DNA of 64,000 bases from the NCBI RefSeq assembly GCF_036373705.1, contig NC_089864.1, forward strand, positions 1,050,501 to 1,114,500, read 5' to 3'. The position numbers were made by a program, and so were the translations under genes. Source of the stretch: Amia ocellicauda (Eukaryota; Chordata; Actinopteri; Amiiformes; Amiidae). Shown piece by piece: positions 14,661 to 26,600 of the stretch. The notes beneath the pieces were generated by a model. That model saw only the letters and a program-made list of their open reading frames with translations. It was not told the DNA's origin and made no database searches. Each line of letters begins with the position of its first letter. Position 1 is the first letter of the stretch.

Positions 14661-17600
14661 CGGCTGGGCTTTCCGACATCAACACTGCGGTCGCACTGAT
14701 GGAGCCGCTGCAGGACGAGGTACCGTAACGATAATAATCCGGATCACAGTGACGACCATTAAAGCAGAGCGCTGACAGTGTCGCGTCACTGATGACGTGT
14801 GCTGCCCCTTCTGCCAACAACAACAGAGCAAAATAATAACACAGTCACAGTGTAACAGTAGGGCTGAGCTGTGCGTCTGTCTGAGCCTCCTGTCAGCACT
14901 GCTCTAGTGTCAGTAATACTGCTGCCACAACACTGCCAGTCACACATCTCTCTCCCCCCAGATGAAGGACGACCTGGCCGCGGTGGCCTCTCTCAGTCTG
15001 GGTGACCTGGACCTGACCTCTGACCAGTTCATCCTGGATGAGGTTGACAGTGAGTTCCTCTCTGTCTGTCCGTGTGTTGTGGGTGACCGTGCCGTTGTTG
15101 AGTGTGTAACAGTGCTGTTGTGTGTTTTGCAGTCCATATCCAGGCGAATCTTGAGGACGAGCTGGTGAAGGAGGCCCTGAGGACGGTGAGAGGCAGTGTG
15201 TGCACATGTGTGTCAGTGTGTGTTCAGCGCTGCACAGAGGAACTACTGCATGTGTTGCTTTTCACTTGCTCTGTTCCTGAGCACGGACACGCCTGTCAAT
15301 GGTTTGGCCACAGTGATTTACACCAACAAAGATTTATAATTGAGGCAGTGGTGCGGGAGCGAGAGAGAAACTGTATACACTGACACACTGAATCATTAAC
15401 ACACTGACTGACTGACTGACACACTGAATCATTAACACACTGACTGACTGACACACTGAATCATTAACACACTGACTGACTGACTGACACACTGAATCAT
15501 TAACACACTGACTGACTGACTGACACACTGAATCATTAACACACTGACTGACTGACTGACACACTGAATCATTAACACACTGACTGACTGACTGACTGAC
15601 ACACTGAATCATTAACACACTGACTGACTGACTGACACACTGAATCATTAACACTGACGGACACACTGAGTGAGTGACTGACTGACACACTGAATCATTA
15701 ACACACTGAGTGAGTGAGTGACTGACAAGCTGAATTATGAACACACTGACTGACTGACACACTGAATGAGTGAGTGAGTGAGTGACTGACAAGCTGAATT
15801 ATTAACACACTGACTGACTGACACACTGAATGAGTGAGTGAGTGACTGACAAGCTGAATTATGAACACACTGACTGACTGACACACTGAATGAGTGAGTG
15901 AGTGACTGACTGACTGACACACTGAATCATTAACACACTGACTTAATCTCTCTCTCTCTCAGGGTGTTGATCTCAGACAGTACTCTAAGCAGGTGGAGTC
16001 AGAGCTGCAGCAGATCGAGCAGGCCTCCATCCGGGACTGTATCCAACAACGGCGCTATTATTGTTATTATTATTATTGTTGTTATGAAGATAGTAATACA
16101 TAAGCTATACAATACAGCGAGAGCAGACCTCCAGCAGCAACACTACAGTACACTATACCATAGTTTACTGCACTATACCACAGTAAATACAGTTCTGTAC
16201 ACTGTGTCACAGTGCTCTGTACTGCTCTGCACTGTAATACCGTGTCCAGTTAGGGTGTGTCTGTCGCCCTTAACCCCTCGCTGCCCAGACATCAAGGAGA
16301 GTCAGAACATCGCCTCCCTGCACAACCAGATCACGGCCTGCGACTCCATCCTGGAGGTGAGACGGAGAGAGAGAGAGTGGGAGTGCGTGTGTGTGCCGTA
16401 GTGTCCAGTCAATGTGTGTTTTTAACCCCCTCCCTCTCTCTCCCCCTCCCCCTCTGCCTCAGCGCATGGAGGGCATGCTCAGCGGCTTCCAGTGCGACCT
16501 GTCGTCCATCAGCAGTGAGATCCAGAGTCTGCAGGAGCAGTCGGTGGCCATGAATGTGCGTCTGCGCAACCGCCAGTCCGTGCGAAGCGAACTGAGCCAG
16601 CTGGTGGACGAGCTGCTGGTGCCCAACACCATGATCAGGTCAGTGGAGGGAGGGCATTGCAGTAGTGCTGTGCTGTTACTGTATAATTGTGTTGTTGTGG
16701 TGTTGCAGTGTGATCCTGGACAGCACAGAGACGGAGCAGTAGTGTAATTGTGGTGTTGTGGTGTTGCAGTGTGATCCTGGACAGCGCAGTGACGGAGCAG
16801 CAGTTTGTGGAGCAGTTGCACGAGCTCAACAACAAGATCAACTACGCCAAGGAGCAGAGCTTCACTGACACCCTGGCCTGCACGGACACCCAGGACACGC
16901 TGAGCCGGCTGAGGACCAAGGTACCGACACACTGACACCCTGGCCTGCACGGTCACACACAGCACCCTGGTACTGTACTGAATGAGTGTTTTTCTCCTGC
17001 CTCCGGTGCAGGCGGTGTCTAAGATCAGAGAGTTCATCCTGCAGAAGATCTACTCCTTCAGGAAGCCCATGACTAACTACCAGATCCCCCAGAATACACT
17101 GCTCAAATACAGGTACTCATAATGCACTGCTCAGATACAGGTACCCACAATGCCGTGCTGGTACACTGATGCAATGACTAACTGAAAGCCTCTCTCTCTC
17201 TCTCTGCCTGCAGGTTTTTCTATCAGTTCCTGCTGGCCAATGAGAGGCAGGTGGCGAAGGAGGTGAGGGACGAGTACGTCGACACGATGAGTAAAATCTA
17301 CTACAGCTACTTCAAGTCCTACAGCGGCAGACTGATGAAGGTGCAGGTGAGGCGGGGGTGCTCTGCGCTCACAGGGATCCGTACAGCCGTCCTGACCGCA
17401 GCGCCACAGTGAGACCGCAGCAATGATGATCCTTCTCTCTGTCCCCTCTGTCTCCCTCCATCCCTCTCCCTCCTCTTCTCTCTCCTCTGTCTCCCTCCAT
17501 CCCCTCTCTCTTCTTCTGTTCTTCTGTCCCCTCTACCCATCCCTCTCTCTCCTCTTCTGTCCCCACTGTCTCCATCCCTCTTCCCCTCTCTCTTTCTCTC

Positions 17601-20600
17601 TCAGTACGAGGAGGTGGCTGACAAGGATGATCTGATGGGCGTGGAGGACACGGCCAAGAAGGATATCCTTCCAGTTGTGTGGCTGTGTTGTGTTGTTGTG
17701 TAACGGTGTGGCTGTATTGTAGAGTTGGTGTGTAGCAGTGTGGTGGTGTGGCTGTGTTGTGGAGTTGCTGTGTTGTGTGGTTGTGGTGTGGCTGCACTGT
17801 GTAGGTGTTGCATGGCGGTGTGACTGTGTTGTGGAGTTGTTGTGTACTGGTGTGGCTGTGTAGCAATATGGCTGTGCTGTGGAGTTGTTGCGTGGCGGTG
17901 TGACTGTGTTGTGGAGTTGCTGTGTAGCAGTGAGGCTGTGTTGAGGAGTTGTTGTGTAGTGCTGTGGCTGTGTTGTGGAGTGGTTGTGTAGCGATGTGGC
18001 CGTGCTGCCCTTGACTGCGGCTCAGGTTTCTTCTCCAAGCCGTCTCTGAAGAGCAGGAACACCATCTTCACCGTGGGCCAGCGGGGGGCCGTGCTGAGCC
18101 CCAGCGAGCTGGAGGGGCCCATCCTGGTGCCGCACACCGCGCAGCGCAGCGAGGCCCGGGTACGGCACTGCGCCTCCCAACTGAAACAACCATCAAACGT
18201 CATCATCATCATCATCGTCGTCATTAATAATCTCTCTCTCTCTCAGTACCCCTACGAGACGCTGTTCCGCAGCCAACACTGGGCTCTGCTGGACAATGGC
18301 TGCCGCGAGTTCCTCTTCCTGTGCGACTTCTTCATGGTCACAGGAAGTCCCGCCCTCGACCTCTTCAACTCCATCATGGGGAAGACGCTCAGCATGTTCC
18401 TGGTCAGCCTGTGTGGGGATGGGGATTGTTTTTGTGGATCATGCATGGGTGTAGTGGTGTGCGTGATGGGGGAGCAGGGCGCAGGGGTGGGAGCTGTAGG
18501 GGCACACAGGCGGGTAATCACATGACTCCCCCCCCCCCCCCTCTCTCTCTCACAGAAGCAGATATCGGGCTACGTGTGCGGTTGCTATGACAGCATCGCC
18601 GTGTTCCTGTGCATCCACATCATCCTGCGCTTCAGGGCCATCACGGGCAAGAGGAGCGTCCCCGCGCTGGACAGGTGCGTCCATCTGTGTGAGTGTGTGT
18701 GTGTGTGTGTTTATACTGGTATGTTTGTGTGTATTTATACTGGTGTGTTTGTGTGTGTACTGGGCAGGTATTGGGAGGCGGTACTGGAGCTGCTGTGGCC
18801 GCGATTCGAGTTGATCCTGGAGATGAACATTCAGAGCATCCGCAACACAGACCCCCAGAGACTGGGCCTGCTGGACACTCGGCCACACTATGTGAGTACA
18901 GACTGCACACTGACCCCCCACTGACCACAAAGACTGGGCCTGCTGGACACTCGGCCACGCTATGTGAGTACAGACTGCACACTGACCCCCCACTGACCAC
19001 AAAGACTGGGCCTGCTGGACACTCGGCCACGCTATGTGAGTAATGACCACACACTGACCACACACTGACCCACAGACACTGACCACAGTGACCCCCAGAG
19101 ACTGGGCCTGCTAGACACTGACCACTAATCTCAGTAGTGCTGTTGTTGTTGTTGTTGTTGTTACTTTTAATGCAGATCACGCGCCGTTATGCAGAATTCT
19201 CCTCCGCCATCGTCAGCATCAACCAGACCTTCCCCAGTGAAAGGACTCACACCCTGCTGGGGCAGCTGCAGGTACACCGCTACACAACTGACCCAGAGTG
19301 ATGCGCTCACTCTGTGCTGTGTGCTGTGCTCACTCTATGCTCACTCTGTGCTGTGCTCTTGCTGTGCTCACTCTGTGCTGTGTGCTGTGCTCACTCTATG
19401 CTCACTCTGTGCTGTGCTCTTGCTGTGCTCACTCTGTGCTGTGTGCTGTGCTCACTCTATGCTCACTCTGTGCTGTGCTCTTGCTGTGCTCACTCTGTGC
19501 TGTGTGCTGTGCTCACTATATGCTGTGCTGTGTGCTGTGCTCACTCTATGCTCACTCTGTGCTGTGCTCTCCAGGTTGAAGTGGAGAACTTTGTCCTGAA
19601 GATGGCAGCAGAGTTCCCCTCTCGCAAGGACCAGCTCATCTTCCTCATTAACAACTATGACATGATGCTCAGTGTGTTGATGGTGAGAGACCCTGTACTC
19701 ACTCTGTGCTCACCCTGAGACTGTACTCACCTTGAGACAGTGCTCACCCTGTGCTCACCTCTGTTCCTGCAGGAGAGGGCTGCAGACGACAGTAAGGAGG
19801 TGGAGGGGTTCCAGCAGCTGCTGCACGCCCGCACACAGGTGAGAGAGGGAGGGAGATGTGGAGATGGGCTGGTGATTAGAGGGAGGGATTTCCTGCCCGG
19901 GGGGGTGCAGTGCAACAAAACTCACCTAAAGGAAATGTTCTTTACCCTGAGAATAATTCCACCCCCCCATCAGGAGTTCATCGAGGAGATCCTCTCACCT
20001 CCCTTCGGCGGAATGATTGCGTTTGTGAAGGAGAGCGAAGCACTGATCGAGAGAGGACAGCTGGACCGGCTGAAGAACGACGAGGGTGAGAGAGAGAGAG
20101 AGAGAGAGTGAGTTTAGTGTGCTGTAGTGTCCAGTCAGTGTTAATGGACTGCTGTGTTGATGTTGTCCCTCAGTGCGGGTGACCCAGCTGGTCAGGGGGT
20201 TCTCCAGCTCGTGGAAACAGGCTGTGGAGTCCCTCAGTCAGGACGTCATGCGCTCCTTCACCAACTTCAAGAACGGCACCGGCATCATCCAGGTATGCAC
20301 TGTATATACACAGAGTGACCAAACTGGATGAGTCCGATTGAAGGGCACTGAGACCTCCAATGTGGGACTGTGGAGTGTGAGACTGTGATCAACCCGGCCG
20401 TTTCAGCCCAACACACACACTTTGAAATGCATGTTGTGCTCAGAACAGATGGTGCAGGGAGATTCTCACTGGGATGAATCTTGGAGGGCCACGTAGCTCC
20501 GCGCTAGATGGGTATAATTAGCAGCTCACTATGACGCACGATTCCCGCCGGCCCGCCTGCGGCCGCACTGTTCGGCCAGTCCCATGACAATTCTCCCCTG

Positions 20601-22244
20601 TGATAATTCACTCCCATCATACGTAATCATTTGTAACTTGTGTAAGAAGGCAAATTCTGCGATCGTGGAATCGCGGATTTCTGGAGGGACGAACCTGAGA
20701 CTAAAACTCCAACTACAGCTCATCAGGGCAGTTGGCTGCGGTGGCTTTAGGCGACTTCAAACAGGTTTCAAAACAGCTCAGTTGGTGTAGCGGGTAAGGA
20801 ACGCGTTCTGGGTTTCATTCCTGGTGTGTGGATATTATTTTTCATGTATTGATTTTCTTATTAATTATTTTATACATCATTATATATAATATAATTTCCT
20901 GGAGTTAAACGGTATCAGAGTAGAACGGACTATTACACCGTGTAACACTTTTTTTTGTTCCTGGGTAGTAAGTGTTATTTCCTAATTGCTTATGTCTCAG
21001 AAATATAGAAAATGCCTATTATTCGCCACAAACTTTGCTTTTGTGACCAAGACAGAGATATTTTGAAATTTAACTATTTCCAATTAGCAAAACGGGTGAA
21101 TTTGCGTCTTTTCTTCACATAAAGTCAGACAAAGACAACATATGAATCCAGATTAACATGTATTTATACTAAAGTAATACAAAAATTACTAAAAAAGATT
21201 TAGAAGTGAGTAGTTTTTCCAGATTTACGATTAGACTGTATTTACTGTCCTGGTCACAAAAGCAAAGTTTGTGGGGAATAATAGCTATTTTCTATATTTT
21301 TGAGGCATAAACAATTAGGAAATAACACTTACTACTCAGGACCAAAAATTGTGTTACATATTGTAATGAGACGGTTGATAAGACTTTTACACCAACACAG
21401 ACATGCAAAGCACAGCGTTCAGAATAATTACATAATTAATGCTGATAAATATATCTGATAATGCTGATATATATATATAAATATATATATGAATGAAGTT
21501 CATCCGTATAACGTCGCTATCATGCTTATGCTTAAACTCATAATGCGGGACATTGTGTAACTGTTGTGAGACGCAGACAAGTGCTTGACAGGCGGACATC
21601 TGGTCACTATGTATATACTGCACACTGTATTTACTGCACACCCTATTTACTGTAAGTCCTTTATTTACTGCACACTATTTACTGCACACTATATACTGCG
21701 CACTGTATTTACTGTAAGTCCTTTATTTACTGCACACTATATACTGCACACTATTTACTGCACACACTATTTACTGTAAGTCCTTTATTTACTGCACACT
21801 ATTTACTGCATACTGTATATACTGCACACTGTATTTACTGCACACACTGTATATACTGCACACTGTATTTACTGCACACTGTCTATACTGTATACTATTT
21901 ACTGCACACTGTATGTACCTTACGCCCTTTATATACAGCACACACTATTTACTGCAACACTGTATATACTGTGCACTGTATTTACTGCGCACACTGTATA
22001 TACCTTACACTCTTTATATACTGCACTCACTGTGCATACCGAGACTCTGATTGATATAGACTTACTGTACACACTGACTTCTACACACCTCTCTCAGGGA
22101 GCTCTGACGCAGCTGATCCAGTACTACCATGGGTTCCACAAGGTTCTGTCCCAGCCACCCTACCGGGGCCTGGCGGTGCGCTCCGAACTCATCAACCTGC
22201 ACCACCTCATGGTGGAGGTGAAGAAACACAAGCCCAACTTCTGA
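14654..22244 (+). CDS. vps52: Vacuolar protein sorting-associated protein 52 (GARP/EARP subunit)
   Basis: Subunit shared by the GARP and EARP tethering complexes for endosome-to-Golgi retrieval and endosomal recycling. Twenty coding exons: 14654-14719, 14962-15049, 15133-15185, 15963-16038, 16289-16356, 16463-16638, 16770-16920, 17012-17112, 17214-17346, 17605-17662, 18026-18159, 18247-18402, 18556-18674, 18768-18891, 19176-19271, 19575-19682, 19773-19838, 19974-20085, 20174-20292 and 22098-22244. All phases fit and give 716 aa (human 723). The divergent N-terminus MAAAGLSDINTAVALMEPL precedes the conserved TSDQFILDEVD and coiled-coil QSENIA/LHNQITACDSILERM-type region. KIREFILQKIYSFRKPMTN and the C-terminal HHLMVEVKKHKPNF are near identical to the family. 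An earlier ATG at 14646 meets a stop after one codon. Exon 10 is followed by a U12-type intron. Confidence 0.97.
15365..15945. repeat. Minisatellite in vps52 intron 3, ~34-38-bp unit
   Basis: Units of CACACTGAATCATTAACACA followed by variable CTGACTGACTGAC. Later copies carry TGAGTGAGTGAGTG and GACAAGCTGAATTAT. The CTGACTGACTG/ATTAACAC composition resembles family A at 1-525 and 45605-46920. It ends beside the acceptor of exon 4 (15962). Confidence 0.93.
16690..16769 (+). repeat. vps52: Partial tandem duplication of vps52 exon 7 acceptor
   Basis: GGTGTTGCAG plus the first roughly 30 bases of exon 7 (TGTGATCCTGGACAGC...) occur twice, 61 bp apart, with acceptors ending at 16708 and 16769. The first copy hits an in-frame TAG at 16740-16742, so only the second gives the conserved protein. 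Confidence 0.9.
17663..18025 (+). other. vps52: U12-type (minor spliceosome) AT-AG intron of vps52
   Basis: Exon 10 must end after AAG AAG G to keep the frame into GFFSKPS. The intron then begins ATATCCTT, the canonical U12 5' splice site of the AT class. Near the 3' end CCCTTGAC (18008-18015) matches the U12 branch consensus, with the branch A about 11 nt from the terminal CAG (18025). There is no GT alternative that restores frame. The 363-bp intron body is a TG-rich array (GTGTGGCTGTGTTGTGGAGT and variants) from about 17670 to 18000. Confidence 0.88.
18892..19110 (+). repeat. vps52: 72-bp repeats carrying copies of vps52 exon 14 5' splice site
   Basis: The last 38 or so bases of exon 14 plus its donor (CGGCCACACTAT|GTGAGT) recur with donors at 18892, 18964 and 19036, exactly 72 bp apart. 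A fourth, decayed copy lies near 19095. Reading past the first donor meets TGA before the second, so the first donor is the coding one. Confidence 0.9.
19296..19572. repeat. Tandem array in vps52 intron 15
   Basis: Units built of CTCACTCTGTGCTGTGTGCT and CACTCTATGCT pieces, with a composite period near 63 bp, ending at the CTCTCCAG acceptor (19574). Leu/Cys-rich open frames in all plus frames are repeat artefacts. Confidence 0.92.
20774..20821 (+). mobile_element. tRNA-derived SINE head in vps52 intron 19
   Basis: A-box-like CAGCTCAGTTGG (20774-20785, 11 of 12 to TRGCNNAGYNGG) and B-box-like GGTTTCATTCC (20811-20821, 9 of 11) lie at tRNA spacing. No full cloverleaf or 3' acceptor half is visible. 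I read this as a decayed SINE or tRNA pseudogene. The SINE body may extend either way. Confidence 0.55.
20941..21358. mobile_element. 418-bp element with ~110-bp terminal inverted repeats
   Basis: The left arm (20941-21053) starts TGTAACAC and contains GTAGTAAGTGTTATTTCC and CAAACTTTGCTTTTGTGACC. The right arm (21247-21358) is its reverse complement with a few changes and ends GTGTTACA. Such long arms around about 190 bp of AT-rich spacer fit a foldback or MITE-type DNA element. No transposase frame is present. A target duplication is not obvious. Confidence 0.8.
21595..22060. repeat. Tandem array in vps52 intron 19 (TTTACTGCACACTGTATA)
   Basis: About 25 short units mixing TTTACTGCACACT, GTATATACTG and GTAAGTCCTTTATTTACTG, ending about 40 bp before the last vps52 exon. 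Several GTAAGT motifs sit inside units (for example near 21651, 21714 and 21776). Confidence 0.9.
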
Positions 22245-22396
22245 GAGACGTGCGGGGGTGGAGAGAGAGACATTCCTGTGCTGAGTGAGTGTGTGAGAGA
22301 GAGAATATAGATGTGTGTGTGAGAGAGAGAGATAGTGATTGTGTGTGTGTAATTTAATCAAAACACTGCTCTGTGCTGGTGATGCTGTTGATGCTC

Positions 22397-22402
22397 AATA
22401 AA
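22397..22402 (+). terminator. vps52: vps52 polyadenylation signal AATAAA
   Basis: The first AATAAA after the stop at 22242-22244, followed by a TG-rich downstream element (GTCCGTGTGTGTGTG). It implies a 3' UTR of about 175 nt. Confidence 0.85.
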
Positions 22403-22424
22403 ATGTGACACCTCTGTCCGTGTG

Positions 22425-24055
22425 TGTGTGTTCATGTAGCGCAGGCTTGCACTGTGTCACTCTCTCACTCTGACACTCCAGTTCAGTGACTAATGTCCTG
22501 ATATGAACTGTGAACTTGCACATTTATGTTTGTTCAGTGTAAAAGGTATGTATTCAAAATAATGTGGTGTGCCATGGTAATATATGGTGGTGTACTATGG
22601 TAAAAACATGCTAAAATATGAGTGTAGTGTGAAGGAAACCATACTTGGTTAAGTACATGTACAGGAAAATAAACACACGCACAAATCAACTCTAAATAAT
22701 AAAGAAACATTCAATACAGCTGCTCTGTGTGGCTTTGCCGGCTCTGCTCTGCTCTCCTGCTTGGGGAGTGGTTACACGTCTCATAATAAACCGTTTGAGT
22801 AATACAGTAGGCAGGTAGAATACGAGGTGAAGTGGGAATTTGTTTGTTTATGCGTTTCTGTGATGATGATGTCACACTCGGACACACCTGGCTGTGTGAC
22901 GCACCGCTCCGCGCGGACACCGACGCGCTTCATTCCGAGACGGATATCTGACAGAGGAGACGCGTGACACCTTCTGTCTGCTGCTGAGGACAGTGCTCTG
23001 TATCCTGGCCATTGTGGGGGATCAGCGCTTCATAGTCTGTGATCCCCCGTGGTCCCTCGGGCTGCCCGGCCAGGAGGAGAGGCCTCTCGTTGGGGATCAG
23101 CGGCACAGCGGGCCCTCGCCGCCAGGCTGCCCCTGAGCTCCAGAGCGCCGGGGTAGATACCAATACGTATGCTGCACTTTGACAAATTATAAGTATTTAA
23201 AAAATATATAGTAATAATAGTAATAATATGTAAAATCACAAAATATAAAATGTATATACTTATGGTGTGGCGCTTATGCCTGCACACACGTGTACATGTT
23301 GAAAACAAACTAGATTTTTCAAGTGTGAGAAAACAGTACAAAAATAGTTTTTATTATTTGAATTGAATATTTTTAAGCTTTAAGACTACAATAACCAATG
23401 CAATATAACCCCCTGCTGGCGATAGTGTGCACTGCAGCAGTAATCACCTCCTGACCCGGGTGTTCAAGGCGTGCAGGTGACCGCGGAGAAACAGCCGAAC
23501 CAGCGATGATTGATGGGAGGAACCAACACCTGGGAGACCGAGGGAGAAACAAAGAACAAGCAAACAAAAAACCTAATCAGATTCATAATAAAATAGTTAT
23601 TTATATATGTATGCGCATGCAGGTTTTGTCAATCGCTGGGTGTGGTCAGAGAAGCACCATCGTGCATCGTACACTAATTATGCTATTTATTGTAATTGAG
23701 CTTTAATCTGCCCGTCCACCATTTCTTATCACGGTTTGATATTGTCACACAAGTGACTCTGATCCTCAGAGCCATGGAATACCAACTGCAACCAGGAATG
23801 ATCTATGGATGTCAAGACTTTATTCACAGCTCTGTCTCTTTTATAATTAAACGTTTGCAGGTACAATATACTTTTTTGCTTTTATTTTCATATATTCCGT
23901 ACATTGTAATATCAAGCAAAGTTTCTTGAACATTATAATATTAAGGCAAGTTTCTTGAACTCCTCCATTAAAGAGGTAAACTAATCAGCCTGCTGCTCAA
24001 TAGAGCATCACTTTTCCGGCTTCTGCAAGTTGAAAGTTGAATGGATTTTCATTGT
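22425..24055. other. Intergenic, mostly AT-rich; a GC-rich island at 22870-23160
   Basis: I see no convincing gene. The 22900-23160 part is CpG-rich with an open minus-strand frame of 77 aa of no recognised family. At 22903-22934 it shares about 28 matched bases (three gap positions) with 1974-2002 just after ring1 exon 1. It could be a promoter fragment or a repeat. Otherwise there are AT-rich tracts and no long open frames. Confidence 0.5.
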
Positions 24056-24059
24056 ATTG

Positions 24060-24390
24060 ACAGTTATCATACACGCAGAAGAACATAAAAGTGTCCAATC
24101 GAGAGGAGGCCATTCACCCCATCGTGCTCGTTTGATGTCCATTAATAACTGAGTGATCAAGGATCCTATCCAGTCTGTTTCTGAATGTTCCCAAATAGTC
24201 TCTTCAGCCACATCGCTGGGGAGTTTGTTCAGATTGTGACGCCTCTCTGTGTGAAGAAGTGTCTCCTGTTTTGAATGCCTTGAAGCCCAATTTCCATTTG
24301 TGTCCCCGGGTGCGTGTGTCCCTGCTGATCTGGAAAAGCTCCTCTGGTTTGATGTGGTCGATGCCTTTCATGATTTATATAAAATATCAA
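24060..24390 (-). mobile_element. LINE 3'-region fragment, copy 1 (CR1-like)
   Basis: Contains GAGAGGAGGCCATTCACCCC, GTTCAGATTGTGACGCCTCT and GTGAAGAAGTGTCTCCTGTT blocks. These are shared with 29440-29700 and 38215-38400, and partly with 36990-37035. The orientation is inferred from the RT-like frame joined to the same segment at 38400-38693. Disrupted, no intact frame. Confidence 0.7.
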
Positions 24391-24779
24391 ATATGAACAT
24401 AATCATGATAATGATGAGTCTCTCCTCCATTTTAATTATTTTGAATCTCCACTGAGCCTCCTACTCTTCTCCAATTGGCTGATGGCTGTTTACGTCACGG
24501 CGCGTAAGTTGAAAATATCTGATCTCTTGCGTGCTGCTCCGCTTTGCTGCCTCATTCAGCAACTCAAAATCGTTTGATCTGTCTCTATTTCAGTGAGGTT
24601 TCGCTGGTGTACACCCGCCCCCAGAGTCTGCCATTGGCTGACCAAGGTGACCAGGTGAATGGCCATCCTATTTTCCATCGCTCCGCAGGTTTCCTCAATG
24701 CAGCTTGACACCGTCTCCACTGCAAGGCGGTGGATGTGTGCTCAGCTGCTCATGGAGTCCCTGAGGTCCTGTACCAGGA

Positions 24780-25000
24780 AATACAAGAATGGCATTGATT
24801 CAGCACAACATAATTGTTCTGGCCTTTACAGGTGTTGATGCTGTGAAGAACAAATGGACGAACATCCGTGATGCAGTTGTTAGAAATGTTAGGAAGACAC
24901 CCCCGCCCAGCGGCTCAGGAGATATCTGTCCACAGGAGCACGAGCATCGAAACATCTGGTGCTGCCTCCTGCCACATGTCCAGCCGAGAAGGTAACATAC
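24780..25000 (+). pseudogene. MADF-domain fragment (PIF/Harbinger Myb-like protein remnant)
   Basis: The plus strand reads VDAVKNKWTNIRDAVVRNVRK followed by a SGSG-containing linker. This is the pattern of the MADF DNA-binding domain (KxKWxxLRDxFxR) common in PIF/Harbinger accessory proteins. Only about 30 residues are recognisable and the surrounding frame is short. It could alternatively be a fragment of a domesticated MADF gene. Confidence 0.45.
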
Positions 25001-26480
25001 TGTCCAGATAATAGGCTAGTGTTCAGCTGTGACCATTCACTAACTAATATTGTATTCCATAATCTGCTAACATAGATCAATTGAATTCTCCCAGACATAA
25101 ACAATGCAAACAACTGAATGATGGTGACGATGCAGCTAAAGGTCTAAATCAGCATCTTTCTCTGTCTGTGAAGTTCCAGGAGTAACTGGACTGTGAAGAG
25201 AGGAGTTTGCCCAGTCCAGGCACCTCAACTATCTTCTGTGTTATTTTCTTACATATATGTTTCAGACACTACATTATGTTGGTTGTTAAAGAAGAGTGTT
25301 TTACTTTTATATCTCAATAGAAGAATCTACTAAAAAGCACTTTATAAAAGAGAGTACAAAGTGTATTATTCACCTAAGTGTCACACTTTTCCTGCACCTC
25401 GTCTGCAGGAGCAGCAGTGCAGACAAGGGCACTTTGTAAGGGCACGTATGTGTTGAGCTCCTATGGAAAGCACGATACACACATCAATAATAAGACTGCC
25501 CCGATATTGTAAGCAATTGTCTGAGCTCAGTGTCAGCAATGAGAACCTAGTATATACCGCTATCCACAAGAGTGACAGCTAAACATCTGCATTATGATAA
25601 GCAATAGGGTTAGCAAAGACACTCACTCACTACAGTGTTGAGGAAAAGGCACCACAATGTTAGAGACGCCCACTGTGTTGTATTGGCTGGTGCTTTGGCT
25701 GATTCAAAACGAAGTACAACAAAGAACGGTCGCTGTCTTCTCAGAGTATGGATGTATGGATGCATTTGCGAGGACAAGCTGGATGAACATACTGTTTCTG
25801 AGATATAGGCACGAAAAAAAACAACCTGTGCGACTCTCAGTAGCCAGCAGGACTGATTTCTGTCGCCCTGTTTGTTTCATGTGAAAAATCTCATGCATCG
25901 ATGTTTTGAAAACTTTGTTAGTGTGGTTTGATATTGATTCTTCCTTCCCTTTCCTTCCTTTGTTCTTCTGATTCCTGCCTTTGGGATCTCTTTTCTTCCT
26001 TTCTATTTTTTTTTATATATTTCACCAATTTATTTATTTTTCCTTAAATACTACGTTAAATATATTGTTGTTAATTTGGCATTTAATTTCACCAAGAAAC
26101 AATATAATGTATATGTTTTAGGAGCTCATATTGTTGTGACGGCTGCTCTCTCCCTCTCAAATTTAAAATTCAAATTGAGCTCTATTTGCATGACAAGTTT
26201 ACACAAGTGTTGCCAAAGCGTTTACAGACACAGTAGAGGGAACAGAATACATTCAAAAGACGGGACTCCTAGTTACTGGACAGTGTTTCTGTCTCCTTTG
26301 GCTTGCTTTTGTTGTTGAAGTTGATGCTTTTGAGCTTCACAGCGGTCACACCCAGACAACTGAACAGAAAGGCACTGGGAAGGCTCGCACATTTCAAAAT
26401 CAACAAATGCATGATGGTTACTACAGAAGAGCAGAAAGGACAAAGGCCCCACAACAAATACACACACACACACATTCTGT
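25000..26480. other. Intergenic AT-rich, no recognised gene
   Basis: Short open frames of 60-80 codons on both strands lack family motifs. A polypyrimidine run (CTTCCTT/CTTTC) occupies 25940-26045. Confidence 0.6.
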
Positions 26481-26600
26481 CACATTATCAATTTTGGAAG
26501 ATTTCTGTTGGATATTGTCTCACCAATAAAGTTAAAGAAGTTTCTTCGAAAATAATTCACATGATTTATCTTTTTAAAGATCGTTTAGCAGAATTGTAAG
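26480..26600 (+). pseudogene. L1-type ORF2 C-terminal fragment
   Basis: The frame reads FWKISVGYCLTNKVKEVSSK then IIHMIYLFKD. It resembles the fish L1 ORF2 region after the RT domain (LTNKVKEVSFKIIHKFYP-type). It is a short isolated fragment without endonuclease or RT nearby. Confidence 0.5.

Noticed and set aside
16709..16742. An extra vps52 exon at the first TGTTGCAG
   Set aside because: It reads into TAG after 11 codons and duplicates the start of the real exon 7.
24789..24995. Live MADF-domain gene
   Set aside because: Only about 30 matching residues, with no flanking exons or transposase. Called a fragment.
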